Below are positions 1 to 7,900 of a DNA stretch of 23,725 bases, in pieces (within the stretch, counting starts at the first letter, position 1; each line of letters begins with the position of its first letter). The stretch spans positions 1 to 23,725 of the forward strand of contig JAGLCE010000091.1 in NCBI GenBank assembly GCA_023146365.1, given 5' to 3'. Position numbers and translations under genes: made by a program. Source of the DNA: Endozoicomonadaceae bacterium (GTDB lineage Bacteria > Pseudomonadota > Gammaproteobacteria > Pseudomonadales > Endozoicomonadaceae). The notes under the pieces are model-generated. The model saw only the letters and a list, made by a program, of their open reading frames with translations, ran no database searches and was not told the DNA's origin.

Positions 1-124
1 CATACACCAGAAATCACCATATCTCGTCGGGAAATGCTTTCTGTGCTTGTCAATCTCAACGGGCTGGTTTTCCCATGGCCTTGTTAAACCTGCCTGAAAA
101 CTTGGCACCCTCCCCTGCCGTTAC

Positions 125-153
125 TTGCTCCTTAAGAGACAATAGTGTACTAT
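125..153 (+). promoter_or_regulatory. Candidate sigma70-type promoter of the BREX-derived operon
   Basis: A TTGCTC box at 125-130 and a TACTAT box at 148-153 are separated by 17 bp, about 40 bp upstream of the first gene. Match to consensus is 3/6 and 4/6, so this is only a moderate candidate. Its position ahead of a tightly packed run of genes supports it. The -10 box overlaps the palindrome at 141-154. Confidence 0.35.
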
Positions 154-154
154 T
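141..154. promoter_or_regulatory. Short palindrome over the -10 box (possible operator)
   Basis: AATAGT-GT-ACTATT is a perfect 6-bp inverted repeat around a 2-bp centre, lying on the candidate -10 element. A repressor bound here would block transcription. The HTH protein encoded immediately downstream is an obvious candidate for autoregulation, but that is inference. Confidence 0.3.
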
Positions 155-191
155 TTGACAAAACCAACCATTGGCAAATGCGAATCAAGTT

Positions 192-383
192 ATGGGTGAT
201 CCAATATTAACCGTAAGGCAGGTGGCTGATTACCTCAAGGTCAATGAGCGCACCGTTTACAGGATGACGACCACAGGCAAGATACCCGCCTTTAAGGTGG
301 GTGCTTCTTGGCGCTTTAAACAGACTGAAATAGAGCTGTGGATTAAAGAGCAGCACAATCAACAGGATGAGACAAAACCATAA
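192..383 (+). CDS. Small helix-turn-helix DNA-binding protein (excisionase/HTH_17-like), first gene of the operon
   Basis: A protein of about 64 residues that is essentially one winged helix-turn-helix: the TVRQVADYLKVNERTVYRM stretch forms the helix pair, followed by the GASWRF wing typical of excisionase/MerR-like domains. It probably binds DNA and could act as operon regulator or recombination directionality factor; the sequence cannot separate these. ATG at 192 is preferred because the conserved domain begins a few residues later. The frame stays open to a TTG at 171, which would add seven residues; neither start has a clear ribosome binding site. The stop codon abuts the ATG at 384 (TAAATG), so it is translationally linked to the brxA-derived gene. 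Confidence 0.75.
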   Translation: MGDPILTVRQVADYLKVNERTVYRMTTTGKIPAFKVGASWRFKQTEIELWIKEQHNQQDETKP

Positions 384-1475
384 ATGGCAGCAAATCACTA
401 TTCACTCAGCTTTACCACCGGATCCGCTCTGATCAGGGAGGCTATTGATGTGGCGGCACTCAAGTGCGAGCTTGTGGATTGGGCTGAGGTAAGGGCTTAT
501 GTGCTAGAGCACAACACCTTTCAGTCTCGCACTGTCAGTACCCTAAAAAAGCTCTATGGCGAAGTCTCTCGTCGCCTTCAGTATCTTAATGATGATAAAT
601 TGAGTCTGCTGGCTAATGGGTCTGAATCAGAGCAAAAGCAGTTATTATGGCTGGCGCTCTGTCGGCGCTATAGCTTGATTAGTGACTTTTCCGTTGAAGT
701 GTTATCTCATCAGTTTGAAGCGGCAAGATATACCGTTACCCATGATGATTATGATGCCTTCTTTAATGCTAAAGCGGAATGGCATGACAGTCTTGATGGC
801 GCCTCTACCCAGACCAAGAGTAAGGCAAGGCAGGTTCTGTTCAAAATGTTAAGAGAGTGCGGCTTGATTAATGAGCATGATGAAATTGTACGTCAGCAAA
901 TAGCCAAGGCCTGGGTTAGCCCTGATATCTACAAAGGTTCTCGGATACAGCAGCTCAAAGCTAATACCGATAGTTTGAGTAATGAGCTAAACGACTTGCT
1001 AGTCAAAGAGCGTGAAGTGGCGATTGGTAGTATCGAATCGCTTAAAGACAAGCTTACCGGCTTCGATGAATACCAAGCACTGGATCAAGGCAAGCAAACA
1101 CAGCTAGCATCTGACTTTGATACGGCTATCGATAAGCTCAACAAGCAAAATCTAATTGCCATGCTCAGGGATGAAGTGCACCGCTTTGAAGAGCAAAGCT
1201 ATTCGAGCCTTGTGCAAAAGCTAAGGGCCTGGAGCCAGCCAGAGCCAGAGCACACTCCTGAGTCAGCAACAGCAGATGAAGGTGAACCAGCTTCACAGCC
1301 AGAAGTAGCTGAGCCAGAACCACAAGCTGCTCCTGAAGCTATTGCAATCAGGCATGTGCGTGTTAATTATCATAAACCTTGGTTAGCTGCAGAAAATGAT
1401 GTTAATGAGTATTTGGAAGAGTATAGAAAAGCATTGTTAGGTGCGATTAAAGAAGGGAAGCATATACAACTATGA
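384..1475 (+). CDS. BrxA-BrxC in-frame chimera (deletion fusion of BREX genes)
   Basis: Residues ~1-178 look like BrxA (DUF1819): FTTG near the N-terminus, QKQLLWLALCRRY in the middle and AFFNAKAEWH near residue 130. At about residue 180 (nt ~920-930) it switches to the BrxC C-terminal region, with the YKGSRIQQLKANTDSL motif, a charged helical stretch, a Pro/Glu/Ala-rich linker (~residues 286-320) and the BrxC tail RVNYHKPWL...EGKHIQL. BrxA is a small DNA-binding BREX protein and BrxC a ~1200-residue ATPase; the BrxC ATPase core and all of BrxB are missing. The simplest origin is a single deletion of several kb that kept the frame. Its stop overlaps the helicase start (ATGA), so it may now serve mainly as a translated leader. 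Whether the chimera has a function is unknown. Confidence 0.85.
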   Translation: MAANHYSLSFTTGSALIREAIDVAALKCELVDWAEVRAYVLEHNTFQSRTVSTLKKLYGEVSRRLQYLNDDKLSLLANGSESEQKQLLWLALCRRYSLISDFSVEVLSHQFEAARYTVTHDDYDAFFNAKAEWHDSLDGASTQTKSKARQVLFKMLRECGLINEHDEIVRQQIAKAWVSPDIYKGSRIQQLKANTDSLSNELNDLLVKEREVAIGSIESLKDKLTGFDEYQALDQGKQTQLASDFDTAIDKLNKQNLIAMLRDEVHRFEEQSYSSLVQKLRAWSQPEPEHTPESATADEGEPASQPEVAEPEPQAAPEAIAIRHVRVNYHKPWLAAENDVNEYLEEYRKALLGAIKEGKHIQL

Positions 1476-3568
1476 ATAAGAACAATGCTGAGCAATTATT
1501 AAAAACATCACTCGCTAACCCTGACGCAGCCTTCCGTGAAGGACAGTGGGAAGCGATTGATACACTCGTCAACCACCGGAAAAAATTATTAGTTGTTCAG
1601 CGCACCGGTTGGGGTAAAAGCTCTGTTTATTTTATCGCCACAAAATTACTACGAGAGCAAGGATATGGCCCAACCATTATTGTTTCACCTTTATTAGCGT
1701 TAATGCGAAATCAAATTGATACGGCACGAAAAATTGGTGTCAATGCAATTACCGTAAACTCAACAAATCGTGATGACTGGGCGCACCTTACGCAGCAGGT
1801 ATTAGCGAATGAAGTGGATTGTTTACTGATATCGCCTGAGCGTTTGGCGAATGAAGACTTTAATACAAACTTACTTGTTCCCATTGCTGAGCGTATAGGC
1901 TTAATGGTTGTTGATGAAGCACACTGTATATCTGATTGGGGGCATGATTTTAGGCCAGATTATCGACGTATATTAAATATCCTGCAAAGAATGCCATCAA
2001 ACATGCCAGTGCTGGGAACAACGGCGACAGCTAATAACCGCGTTATCGACGATATCATCTCACAATTAGGTGATATCGAAGTACAACGTGGGCCTTTGGT
2101 GAGAGAAAGTCTAGGCTTGCAAACAATGCCAACACAAGATGCTGCGAGTCGGTTGGTATGGTTATCGCAAGTCGTTACAGAGCAAAACCAGAGCGGCATT
2201 GTTTATGTGTTAACCAAGCGTGATGCCATTCAAGTGAGTGACTGGCTACTTAAGCAAGGTATTCAAGCTGCCCCTTACTACAGCGGTGTCAAAAGTAAAT
2301 TTTTTGTAGACTCTAATAGCTATCGAGAGCATTTAGAAGATGGATTACTATCCAATAAAATAAAAGTATTGGTAGCAACAACGGCTCTAGGCATGGGATA
2401 TGACAAGCCTGATCTAGGTTTTGTTATCCACTACCAAGCACCCAGCTCAATAGTGGGTTATTACCAGCAGGTAGGTCGTGCAGGGCGCGGTATTGAACAT
2501 GCTGTTGGTGTACTGCTTAACGGTAATGAAGATAAAAATATTCATGCTTTTTTCCGTCGTTCAGCATTTCCATCAGAGCGTCATGTTCGTCTGGTATTGG
2601 AAGTTTTAGACAAGTCAGACGGCTTAACTACAAGAGCAATGGAAGAGCATATAAACCTTCGCCAAGGGCAAATTGAAAAAGTATTAAAATTACTCAGTGT
2701 CGAAAACCCTTCACCGGTTGTTAAAGACGGCAGCAAGTGGCATCGAACCACAGCTGATTTTCAAATGGATCATGAAAGAATCAATCACCTTACTCAGCAA
2801 AGAGAAATTGAGTGGCAAGAGGTGCAAGATTACATCGCACACACCGGCTGTTTAATGAATTTTTTAAGGCGATCATTAGATGACCCTCATTCTGAGCCTT
2901 GTGGTAAGTGTGCTAACTGTGTGGGGCATGCATTGTTGTCACCTGCAGAAGATAACCAAAAAGTGAGAGAGGCTAGCTTGTTCTTACGTCATTCAGAATT
3001 CCCTTTAAAACCAAAGGTGCAAGTGGCGGCTAATGCATTCCCTATTTATGGGTTTCAAGGGAACTTACCGCAAGGGTTACGCGCAGAAACTGGGCGAGTG
3101 TTAAGCCGCTGTGGTGATGCAGCTTGGGGGCGTTTAGTTAAAGAGTGTAAAAAGCAAGATTTCTTCACAGATGAATTGGTAAATGCGATGGTTGAAATGA
3201 TTCAACAGCGATGGCAGCCAGAGTTTCAGCCGCAGTGGGTTTGTGCAGTGCCTTCTTTAAGGCATGTAGAGCTAGTGCCAAATTTTGCTGAGCGACTAGC
3301 CAATAAGCTTGGCTTGCCTTTTTATAATGTTGTTACAAAATTAACTCAAAACGAACAGCAGAAATTCCAGCAAAACCGTTACCACCAATGTAAGAATTTA
3401 GATGGTGCATTTGCAGTAAATATTGATTTACCCAATACGCCTGTTTTCTTAGTGGATGACATGGTTGATTCAGGGTGGACGATGACAACAATTTCAGCAC
3501 TACTGAGACAGGAAGGCGCCAGCCAAGTTTACCCAATAGCGCTTGCCTCTATGGCATCTGGTGATTAA
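1472..3568 (+). CDS. RecQ-family DNA helicase with C-terminal phosphoribosyltransferase domain
   Basis: A 698-residue protein with a full superfamily 2 RecQ-type core: Q-motif-like FREGQWEAI (21-29), Walker A GWGKS (46-50), DEAH (148-151), TTATA (183-187) and GRAGRG (335-340), followed by a zinc-binding cysteine set (C460, C477, C480, C483). The last ~200 residues differ from classical RecQ and end in a PRPP-binding loop, DDMVDSGWT at 662-670, typical of ComF-like type I phosphoribosyltransferases. The core should unwind DNA with ATP; the role of the transferase domain is unknown. It overlaps the upstream gene by 4 bp (ATGA) and the dprA-like gene starts directly after its stop (TAAATG), so the two are probably made together. 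No lesions are visible, unlike in neighbouring BREX genes. It could belong to the BREX operon as an accessory or be an independent module. Confidence 0.87.
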   Translation: MNKNNAEQLLKTSLANPDAAFREGQWEAIDTLVNHRKKLLVVQRTGWGKSSVYFIATKLLREQGYGPTIIVSPLLALMRNQIDTARKIGVNAITVNSTNRDDWAHLTQQVLANEVDCLLISPERLANEDFNTNLLVPIAERIGLMVVDEAHCISDWGHDFRPDYRRILNILQRMPSNMPVLGTTATANNRVIDDIISQLGDIEVQRGPLVRESLGLQTMPTQDAASRLVWLSQVVTEQNQSGIVYVLTKRDAIQVSDWLLKQGIQAAPYYSGVKSKFFVDSNSYREHLEDGLLSNKIKVLVATTALGMGYDKPDLGFVIHYQAPSSIVGYYQQVGRAGRGIEHAVGVLLNGNEDKNIHAFFRRSAFPSERHVRLVLEVLDKSDGLTTRAMEEHINLRQGQIEKVLKLLSVENPSPVVKDGSKWHRTTADFQMDHERINHLTQQREIEWQEVQDYIAHTGCLMNFLRRSLDDPHSEPCGKCANCVGHALLSPAEDNQKVREASLFLRHSEFPLKPKVQVAANAFPIYGFQGNLPQGLRAETGRVLSRCGDAAWGRLVKECKKQDFFTDELVNAMVEMIQQRWQPEFQPQWVCAVPSLRHVELVPNFAERLANKLGLPFYNVVTKLTQNEQQKFQQNRYHQCKNLDGAFAVNIDLPNTPVFLVDDMVDSGWTMTTISALLRQEGASQVYPIALASMASGD

Positions 3569-4570
3569 ATGAACTTATCTCAAGATACACAAGCAATATT
3601 GCTACTCACAGGATACTTTAATCCTGCTTCATCTTCAAACGTAAAGCCTTTAACTGTTGGCGAATGGTCACGGTTTGCAGAGTTTCTACACAATAAAACG
3701 ACTCAGCCCAGTCACTTATTGGAAACAGATTACTTAAACTTGCTTGATGATTTTTCAGATAAAATGGTAACGCTTGATCGTATAGAAGCTTTACTAAATC
3801 GTGGTACGGCGATGGCAGTAGCCTTAGAGAAATGGAGCCGGTCAAATATATGGGTTATTTCTCGTGCAGATAAAGAGTACCCCGAACGTTTAAAGAAAAA
3901 ACTGGGGCATAATTCCCCGCCAATTCTTTATGGCTGTGGTAACAAGGTTTTATTAAACAAAGGTGGAGTGGGTGTTGTCGGCTCTCGTAATGTCTCAGCT
4001 GAAGATCTAAATTATACCAAGGAGCTTGGTGTTAAAGCCGCTAACTCAGGTTTAAGTGTTGTTTCAGGTGGGGCCAAAGGTGTTGATCAGGCAGCGATGT
4101 TAGCGGCACTAGATGTGGAAGGTACTGTAATCGGTATATTGGCAGATAGTCTTTTTCGAGCCAGCTCAAGCCGTCAGTATCGACAGCATATCATGAATAA
4201 TAACCTTGTCATAATTACGCCGTTCTACCCTGAAGCAGGCTTCAATGCAGGTAATGCCATGCAGCGTAATAAGTATATTTACTGTCTTTCTGATGCCACA
4301 GTCGTTGTGCATTCAGGCAACCCAGAGTTTGGCAAGAATGGTAACGGCGGTGGTACATGGACAGGCGCACTAGAAAATTTAAAGAAAGCTTGGGTGCCGT
4401 TATGGGTAAAACCAAGTAATGATGAAAAAGCAGGTAATGGCTTAATCGTAAAAAAGGGAGGTCATAGCTTATCAGCGGATATCAATAATGTTGATATTGG
4501 GAGTTTATTGAAAGCGCCAGTTCGTTATGAAGGGAGCGAGGCTAGTGACAAGCAAGGGAGCTTATTGTAA
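3569..4570 (+). CDS. DprA/Smf-like Rossmann-fold DNA-processing protein
   Basis: A 333-residue protein with DprA/Smf hallmarks: YPERLKK at 104-110, the Rossmann GVGVVGSR around 133-140, and SGGAKGVD at 166-173 corresponding to the SGGAxGID signature. Classical DprA binds single-stranded DNA and loads RecA during transformation. Residues 1-100 carry no domain I recognise, and there is no obvious C-terminal winged-helix domain. It starts immediately after the helicase-PRTase stop and its own stop overlaps the pglX start (TAATG). Pairing with a RecQ-type helicase inside a defence operon suggests a role in handling foreign or damaged single-stranded DNA, or in sensing a nucleotide ligand through the Rossmann fold; both are inference. 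The frame is intact. Confidence 0.85.
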   Translation: MNLSQDTQAILLLTGYFNPASSSNVKPLTVGEWSRFAEFLHNKTTQPSHLLETDYLNLLDDFSDKMVTLDRIEALLNRGTAMAVALEKWSRSNIWVISRADKEYPERLKKKLGHNSPPILYGCGNKVLLNKGGVGVVGSRNVSAEDLNYTKELGVKAANSGLSVVSGGAKGVDQAAMLAALDVEGTVIGILADSLFRASSSRQYRQHIMNNNLVIITPFYPEAGFNAGNAMQRNKYIYCLSDATVVVHSGNPEFGKNGNGGGTWTGALENLKKAWVPLWVKPSNDEKAGNGLIVKKGGHSLSADINNVDIGSLLKAPVRYEGSEASDKQGSLL

Positions 4571-6063
4571 TGGATACATCCCGATTAAAAAAGTTCGCCC
4601 AGCAGGCTCGCCGTAGCTTCATTGAACAGGTCGAAAGCAAGCTCAATCTGGTATTAGCTAAAGAGAGTGAATCTCGCCGTGAACACCCTAAGGCCGTAGC
4701 GGATCTTGAGCAGAAGCTTAAAGAGCTGGGCCAAGGAAAAAAACAAGAGCTAAAGGAACAGCAGCAGCTCATCGAGCAGGTGGCCTATATCTGGTTTAAC
4801 CGTTTCTGTGCTCTGCGCTTTATGGATGTAAACCAATACAACCGCATTATGGTGATTTCGCCATTGTCGGGTCAGTTCCAGCCAGAGATTTTGGCCAAGG
4901 CGAAAGCCGGGCATATTGATGATGGTGTGGTGAATGAGGCTACTCGTGAGAAAGTGTTTGGCTTATTAAACGGATCGGTATCAAGCCGTGACGGTCAATC
5001 AGCAGCCTACCATTTATTAATCGTGGCGGTGTGTAACGATTACCACCGCATTATGCCGTATTTGTTTGATCGTATTAATAACTATACCGAACTGCTTATG
5101 CCCGATGATTTGCTATCCGATAATTCGATTTTAGCTGATACCCGTGAGGCGATGACGCCAGGTGCTTGTGAGTCGGTTGAGTCTATCGGTTGGTTGTATC
5201 AGTTTTATATTTCAGAAAAGAAAGATGAAGTTTTTGCAGGCTTAAAAAAGAACAAAAAAGCAGCAGAATTAGCCGCTTTTGCATTAACCATGAAAGCCGT
5301 AAAAGGTAACCCACTGGATGATGGCAACAACCGCCGTCGATTCTTCCGCAACCCAGTTGCACCCAATATATGCCGCTTGGAAAATGTCAGCTTTAGCGAT
5401 GATGAGCTAGATAATTACATCGATTTTGTGGGTAAAGATTTATTCACCCAAGATTTAATAGCAACCCTCAAAGAATTTGAAGAGTCTGATAACTTTGGTT
5501 CACTCATTCAGCCAACCGCTACCAATATTTCAGGCATATTGCAGCAACTTAAAAAAGTCGACTGGTCGAATGAGCTGTTACTAGAGGCGCCGCGCAACAA
5601 AGTATTAAAAGCCTTAACGCAAGCCGATTATTTAAGCCCAAAATACCATGTGGTTATTGTCAATCCACCGTATATGGGAGGTAAAGGCATGAATGCACGT
5701 TTGTCTAAATGGGCAAAAGACAACTACCCGAATAGTAAATCTGATTTGTTTGCGATGTTTATTGAGCGAAACCTCAAGTTTGCTAAGCAGCAAGGGCTGG
5801 TTGGCATGATCACCATGCAAAGCTGGATGTTCCTTTCTTCTTTTGAAAAACTTCGAGCAGATATTCTTACGGACAGCACCATTCTTTCTATGGCGCACCT
5901 TGGTGCTAGAGCCTTTGATAGTATCGGGGGCGAAGTGGTGCAAACCACAGCGTTTGTTTTAGAAAATACTTATCTACCTAAATATAAAGGTGCATTCTTA
6001 CGTTTGATCAATGGCAAATCAGAAGCAGAAAAATCAGAACTGTTCAAAAAGGCTATAGCATAA
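4570..6063 (+). pseudogene. pglX: PglX (BREX adenine-specific DNA methyltransferase), N-terminal remnant with internal deletion
   Basis: The 497 codons match the first part of BREX-1 PglX: the MDTSRLKKFA start, the YIWFNRFCALRFMDV segment, YQFYISEKKDEVF and the methyltransferase motif IV NPPY at 365-368. PglX normally has about 1200 residues and methylates adenine to mark self DNA. Here LKKNKK (~225-230) runs straight into AAELAAFALTMKA (~231-243). In complete PglX more than a hundred residues separate these blocks, including the SAM-binding motif I (DPACGSGH-type), so an in-frame deletion near nt 5250-5260 removed the cofactor site. The frame ends in TAA at 6061, and homologous sequence resumes only near 7554. 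Target recognition and C-terminal regions are absent. It should be inactive as a methyltransferase. The start overlaps the dprA stop and is preceded by an AGGGAG ribosome binding site. Confidence 0.85.
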
Positions 6064-6064
6064 C

Positions 6065-7128
6065 ATGCCCCTCTACCAGCCCCCTGCACCGTCACCGTTG
6101 AGCTTTTATCTCAAGTGGCCAATATCGCCGAGTCGGTGGGGCACTTACAGGCAAGCCAAAGCGATATGAGTTTACAGCTGCGCCGCGCCAATCGCATTCG
6201 CACCATTCACGGCTCACTGGCTATTGAAGGCAACCCGCTAAGCGAAGCACAGATCACCGCCATCCTCGATGGCAAGCGCGTATTAGCGCCTGAAAAAGAT
6301 ATTCGAGAAGTCCGTAATGCCATGCAGGTTTACGAGCAATTACAGGAGTGGCAACCACAACAGCAAAGCGATCTCTTATCTGCCCATGGCTTGTTAATGA
6401 AAGCCTTACTGCCCAGCGCCGGTCAGTATCGCAGCGGCGATGTAGGCGTAATGGGGCAAAGCGGCGTGGTGCATGTGGCACCGCCCGCCAGTCGCGTACC
6501 CACACTAATGAACGACTTATTCCAATGGTTGCAACAAACCGAGCTACACCCATTAGTTGCCAGTTCTATTTTTCATTATGAGTTTATATACAGGACGTAT
6601 GGTATGCAGCAATGGCATGGATGCCATAGAGCTGCGGAATTTATCCACCCCTTTGCCGATGGTAATGGCCGCATGGGGCGGTTTTGGCAATCGCTGCTGT
6701 TATACCAATGGAGCCCCGTATTCCAACATCTGCCCATCGAAAGCATGGTCTATAGCCACCAACAAGACTACTACCAAGCCCTCAACCAAAGCAACGAAGC
6801 CACCGACAGCGCAGCGTTTTTGAGCTTTATGCTGGATACTATATTGGCTACCTTGCAAGATGTACTCGACTCCAAACCCCAAGTGCCCCCTCAAGATAAC
6901 CCCCAAGTTACCCCTCAAGTCAAAGCGCTGCTGGGGATATTGAAAAAGAATGCACAAAAAGGCGCCTTAAGTCGTAGCGAATTGATGGAAGCCTTATCGC
7001 TGTCAGACCGTAAATCGTTTCGGTAGCGCTACTTGCTACCCGCACTGCAAGCGGGATTAATAGCAATGACTTTGCCGGATAAACCCAATAGCCGCTTGCA
7101 GCAGTATCGGTTGGTGAATAAGGAATGA
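6065..7128 (+). pseudogene. Fic-domain AMP-transferase (class II), broken
   Basis: The gene encodes a Fic protein with the N-terminal inhibitory motif SLAIEG ((S/T)xxxE(G/N)) and the active-site loop HPFADGNGRMGR. Fic enzymes usually transfer AMP to target proteins, and class II members carry their own inhibitory helix. Three lesions are visible. (1) The natural start MPLYQPPA at 6065 is out of frame with VTVELLSQVANIA from 6091, consistent with a 1-bp deletion near 6089-6090. (2) 51 bp at 6586-6636 add 17 residues just before the catalytic loop. (3) A TAG at 7024-7026 interrupts DRKSFR/RYLLPAL; the homologous tail continues in frame to TGA at 7126-7128. An uninterrupted frame from a GTG at 6115 to 7026 would give 303 residues, but it lacks the true N-terminus and the C-terminal winged-helix end. 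A PQVPPQ/PQVTPQ linker precedes that tail. It sits 1 bp after the pglX fragment's stop. Confidence 0.85.
6586..6636. repeat. 51-bp hairpin-bearing insert inside the Fic active-site region
   Basis: Related Fic proteins run directly from FHYEF to EFIHPF. Here 51 bp encoding 17 extra residues (IYRTYGMQQWHGCHRAA) lie between. The insert contains a strong inverted repeat: GCAGC (6606-6610), ATGGCAT (6612-6618), GG, ATGCCAT (6621-6627), GCTGC (6631-6635). Near-identical hexamers, GAGTTT and GAATTT, flank it. It may be a small mobile hairpin element or an aberrant repair product; one copy cannot decide this. Confidence 0.5.
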
Positions 7129-7535
7129 AGTATTTAAAGGCAGACCTAAAAAAAACGACACTGTGGGTAAAACAATACCAACATGCCTTGTTTGTCGCCG
7201 AGTGGAACCAAGATGCGAAGACATTTAATGCGCTGGTTTAGTCGGCAGCCTTGGATATTCATGCTTATATTATTCAATGTAATGACCGTGCCTATGGCGA
7301 TAACCGTATTCGTGCGCCGTTTAAAGAAGCGTGGAAACGCGACATATTGCGAGTGAAAGGCGGTATACATGACGACTTCGTCACCGGAAAAATTAATATA
7401 CAGGCCTTACTCCGTTTTCAAAGTAGTCATCGTTCAGCGGCGCAGCCGTTTAAGCCTGTGCCTGATGGCTTTGGGCGAGATATGAGTGAGGGGCGTAAGA
7501 TGTTGCCGATAGAGGAGAAGAATAGTGAGCAGTGA
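7125..7535 (+). pseudogene. Small unknown protein coupled to fic, interrupted by TAG
   Basis: The frame starts at an ATG overlapping the Fic stop (ATGA at 7125-7128) and encodes MKYLKADLKKTTLWVKQYQ and onward to TGA at 7533-7535 (136 codons), with one in-frame TAG at 7239-7241 (codon 39). The sequence on both sides of the TAG reads as one soluble, basic, protein-like chain including AYGDNRIRAPFKEAWKRDIL. I do not recognise the family. Overlap with fic suggests an accessory or partner gene; class II Fic proteins do not need a separate antitoxin, so an antitoxin role is not implied. Downstream ATGs within the frame exist, but whether reinitiation occurs is unknown. Confidence 0.55.
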
Positions 7536-7553
7536 AAAAGAAGTGGGCAGTGA

Positions 7554-7900
7554 TCGTTAAAAGATGAAGAGCAAGGTATGGAACAGTATTTTTTTCGTGT
7601 CTCGGCGGAGGATTTTGGGAAGATACCGGGGAGTCCGGTGGCGTATTGGGTTGGTTCAAAAATACGGTCTATTTTTAATGATGCGCAACAGAATGTTGGC
7701 AATATTGCGAATCCCAATCAGGCATTAGTCACTGGTAATACGGATTCTCATATCAGGAGGTGGGCTGAAGTTTCCTTGTCAAATATAGGTTTTTGTTTTA
7801 ATGATAGAGATGAAGCGAAACGATCAGGTAAAAAATGGTTTCCATACAATAAAGGAGGAGACTATAGAAACTGGTATGGTAATTTTGATCATATTGTAAT
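7554..7900 (+). pseudogene. pglX: PglX internal fragment (second piece)
   Basis: From an in-frame stop at 7551 the frame reads SLKDEEQG then MEQYFFRVSAEDF and GKIPGSPVAYWVGSKI, then KKWFPYNKGGDYRNWYGN. These are characteristic PglX blocks lying C-terminal to where the first fragment stops. It is likely the continuation of the same gene after about 1.5 kb of inserted material (fic and the small gene); a second, independently truncated pglX copy is the alternative. PglX similarity ends near 7895-7900, where the reading frame runs on to 8012 over a different gene's sequence. The rest of PglX, including the remaining target-recognition region, is absent. Confidence 0.8.

Noticed and set aside
1..87. 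Open frame from the window start to TAA at 85-87 (ends NLNGLVFPWPC), possibly the 3' end of an upstream gene
   Set aside because: Only 28 codons without a recognisable motif; too short to support as a gene end.
6115..7026. An intact 303-residue Fic protein starting at GTG 6115
   Set aside because: The true N-terminus lies upstream in another frame, a 51-bp insert precedes the catalytic loop and the C-terminal tail continues beyond the TAG; it is better described as a pseudogene.
7125..7535. Antitoxin partner of Fic
   Set aside because: No antitoxin motif is visible, and this Fic carries its inhibitory motif (SLAIEG) in its own N-terminus.
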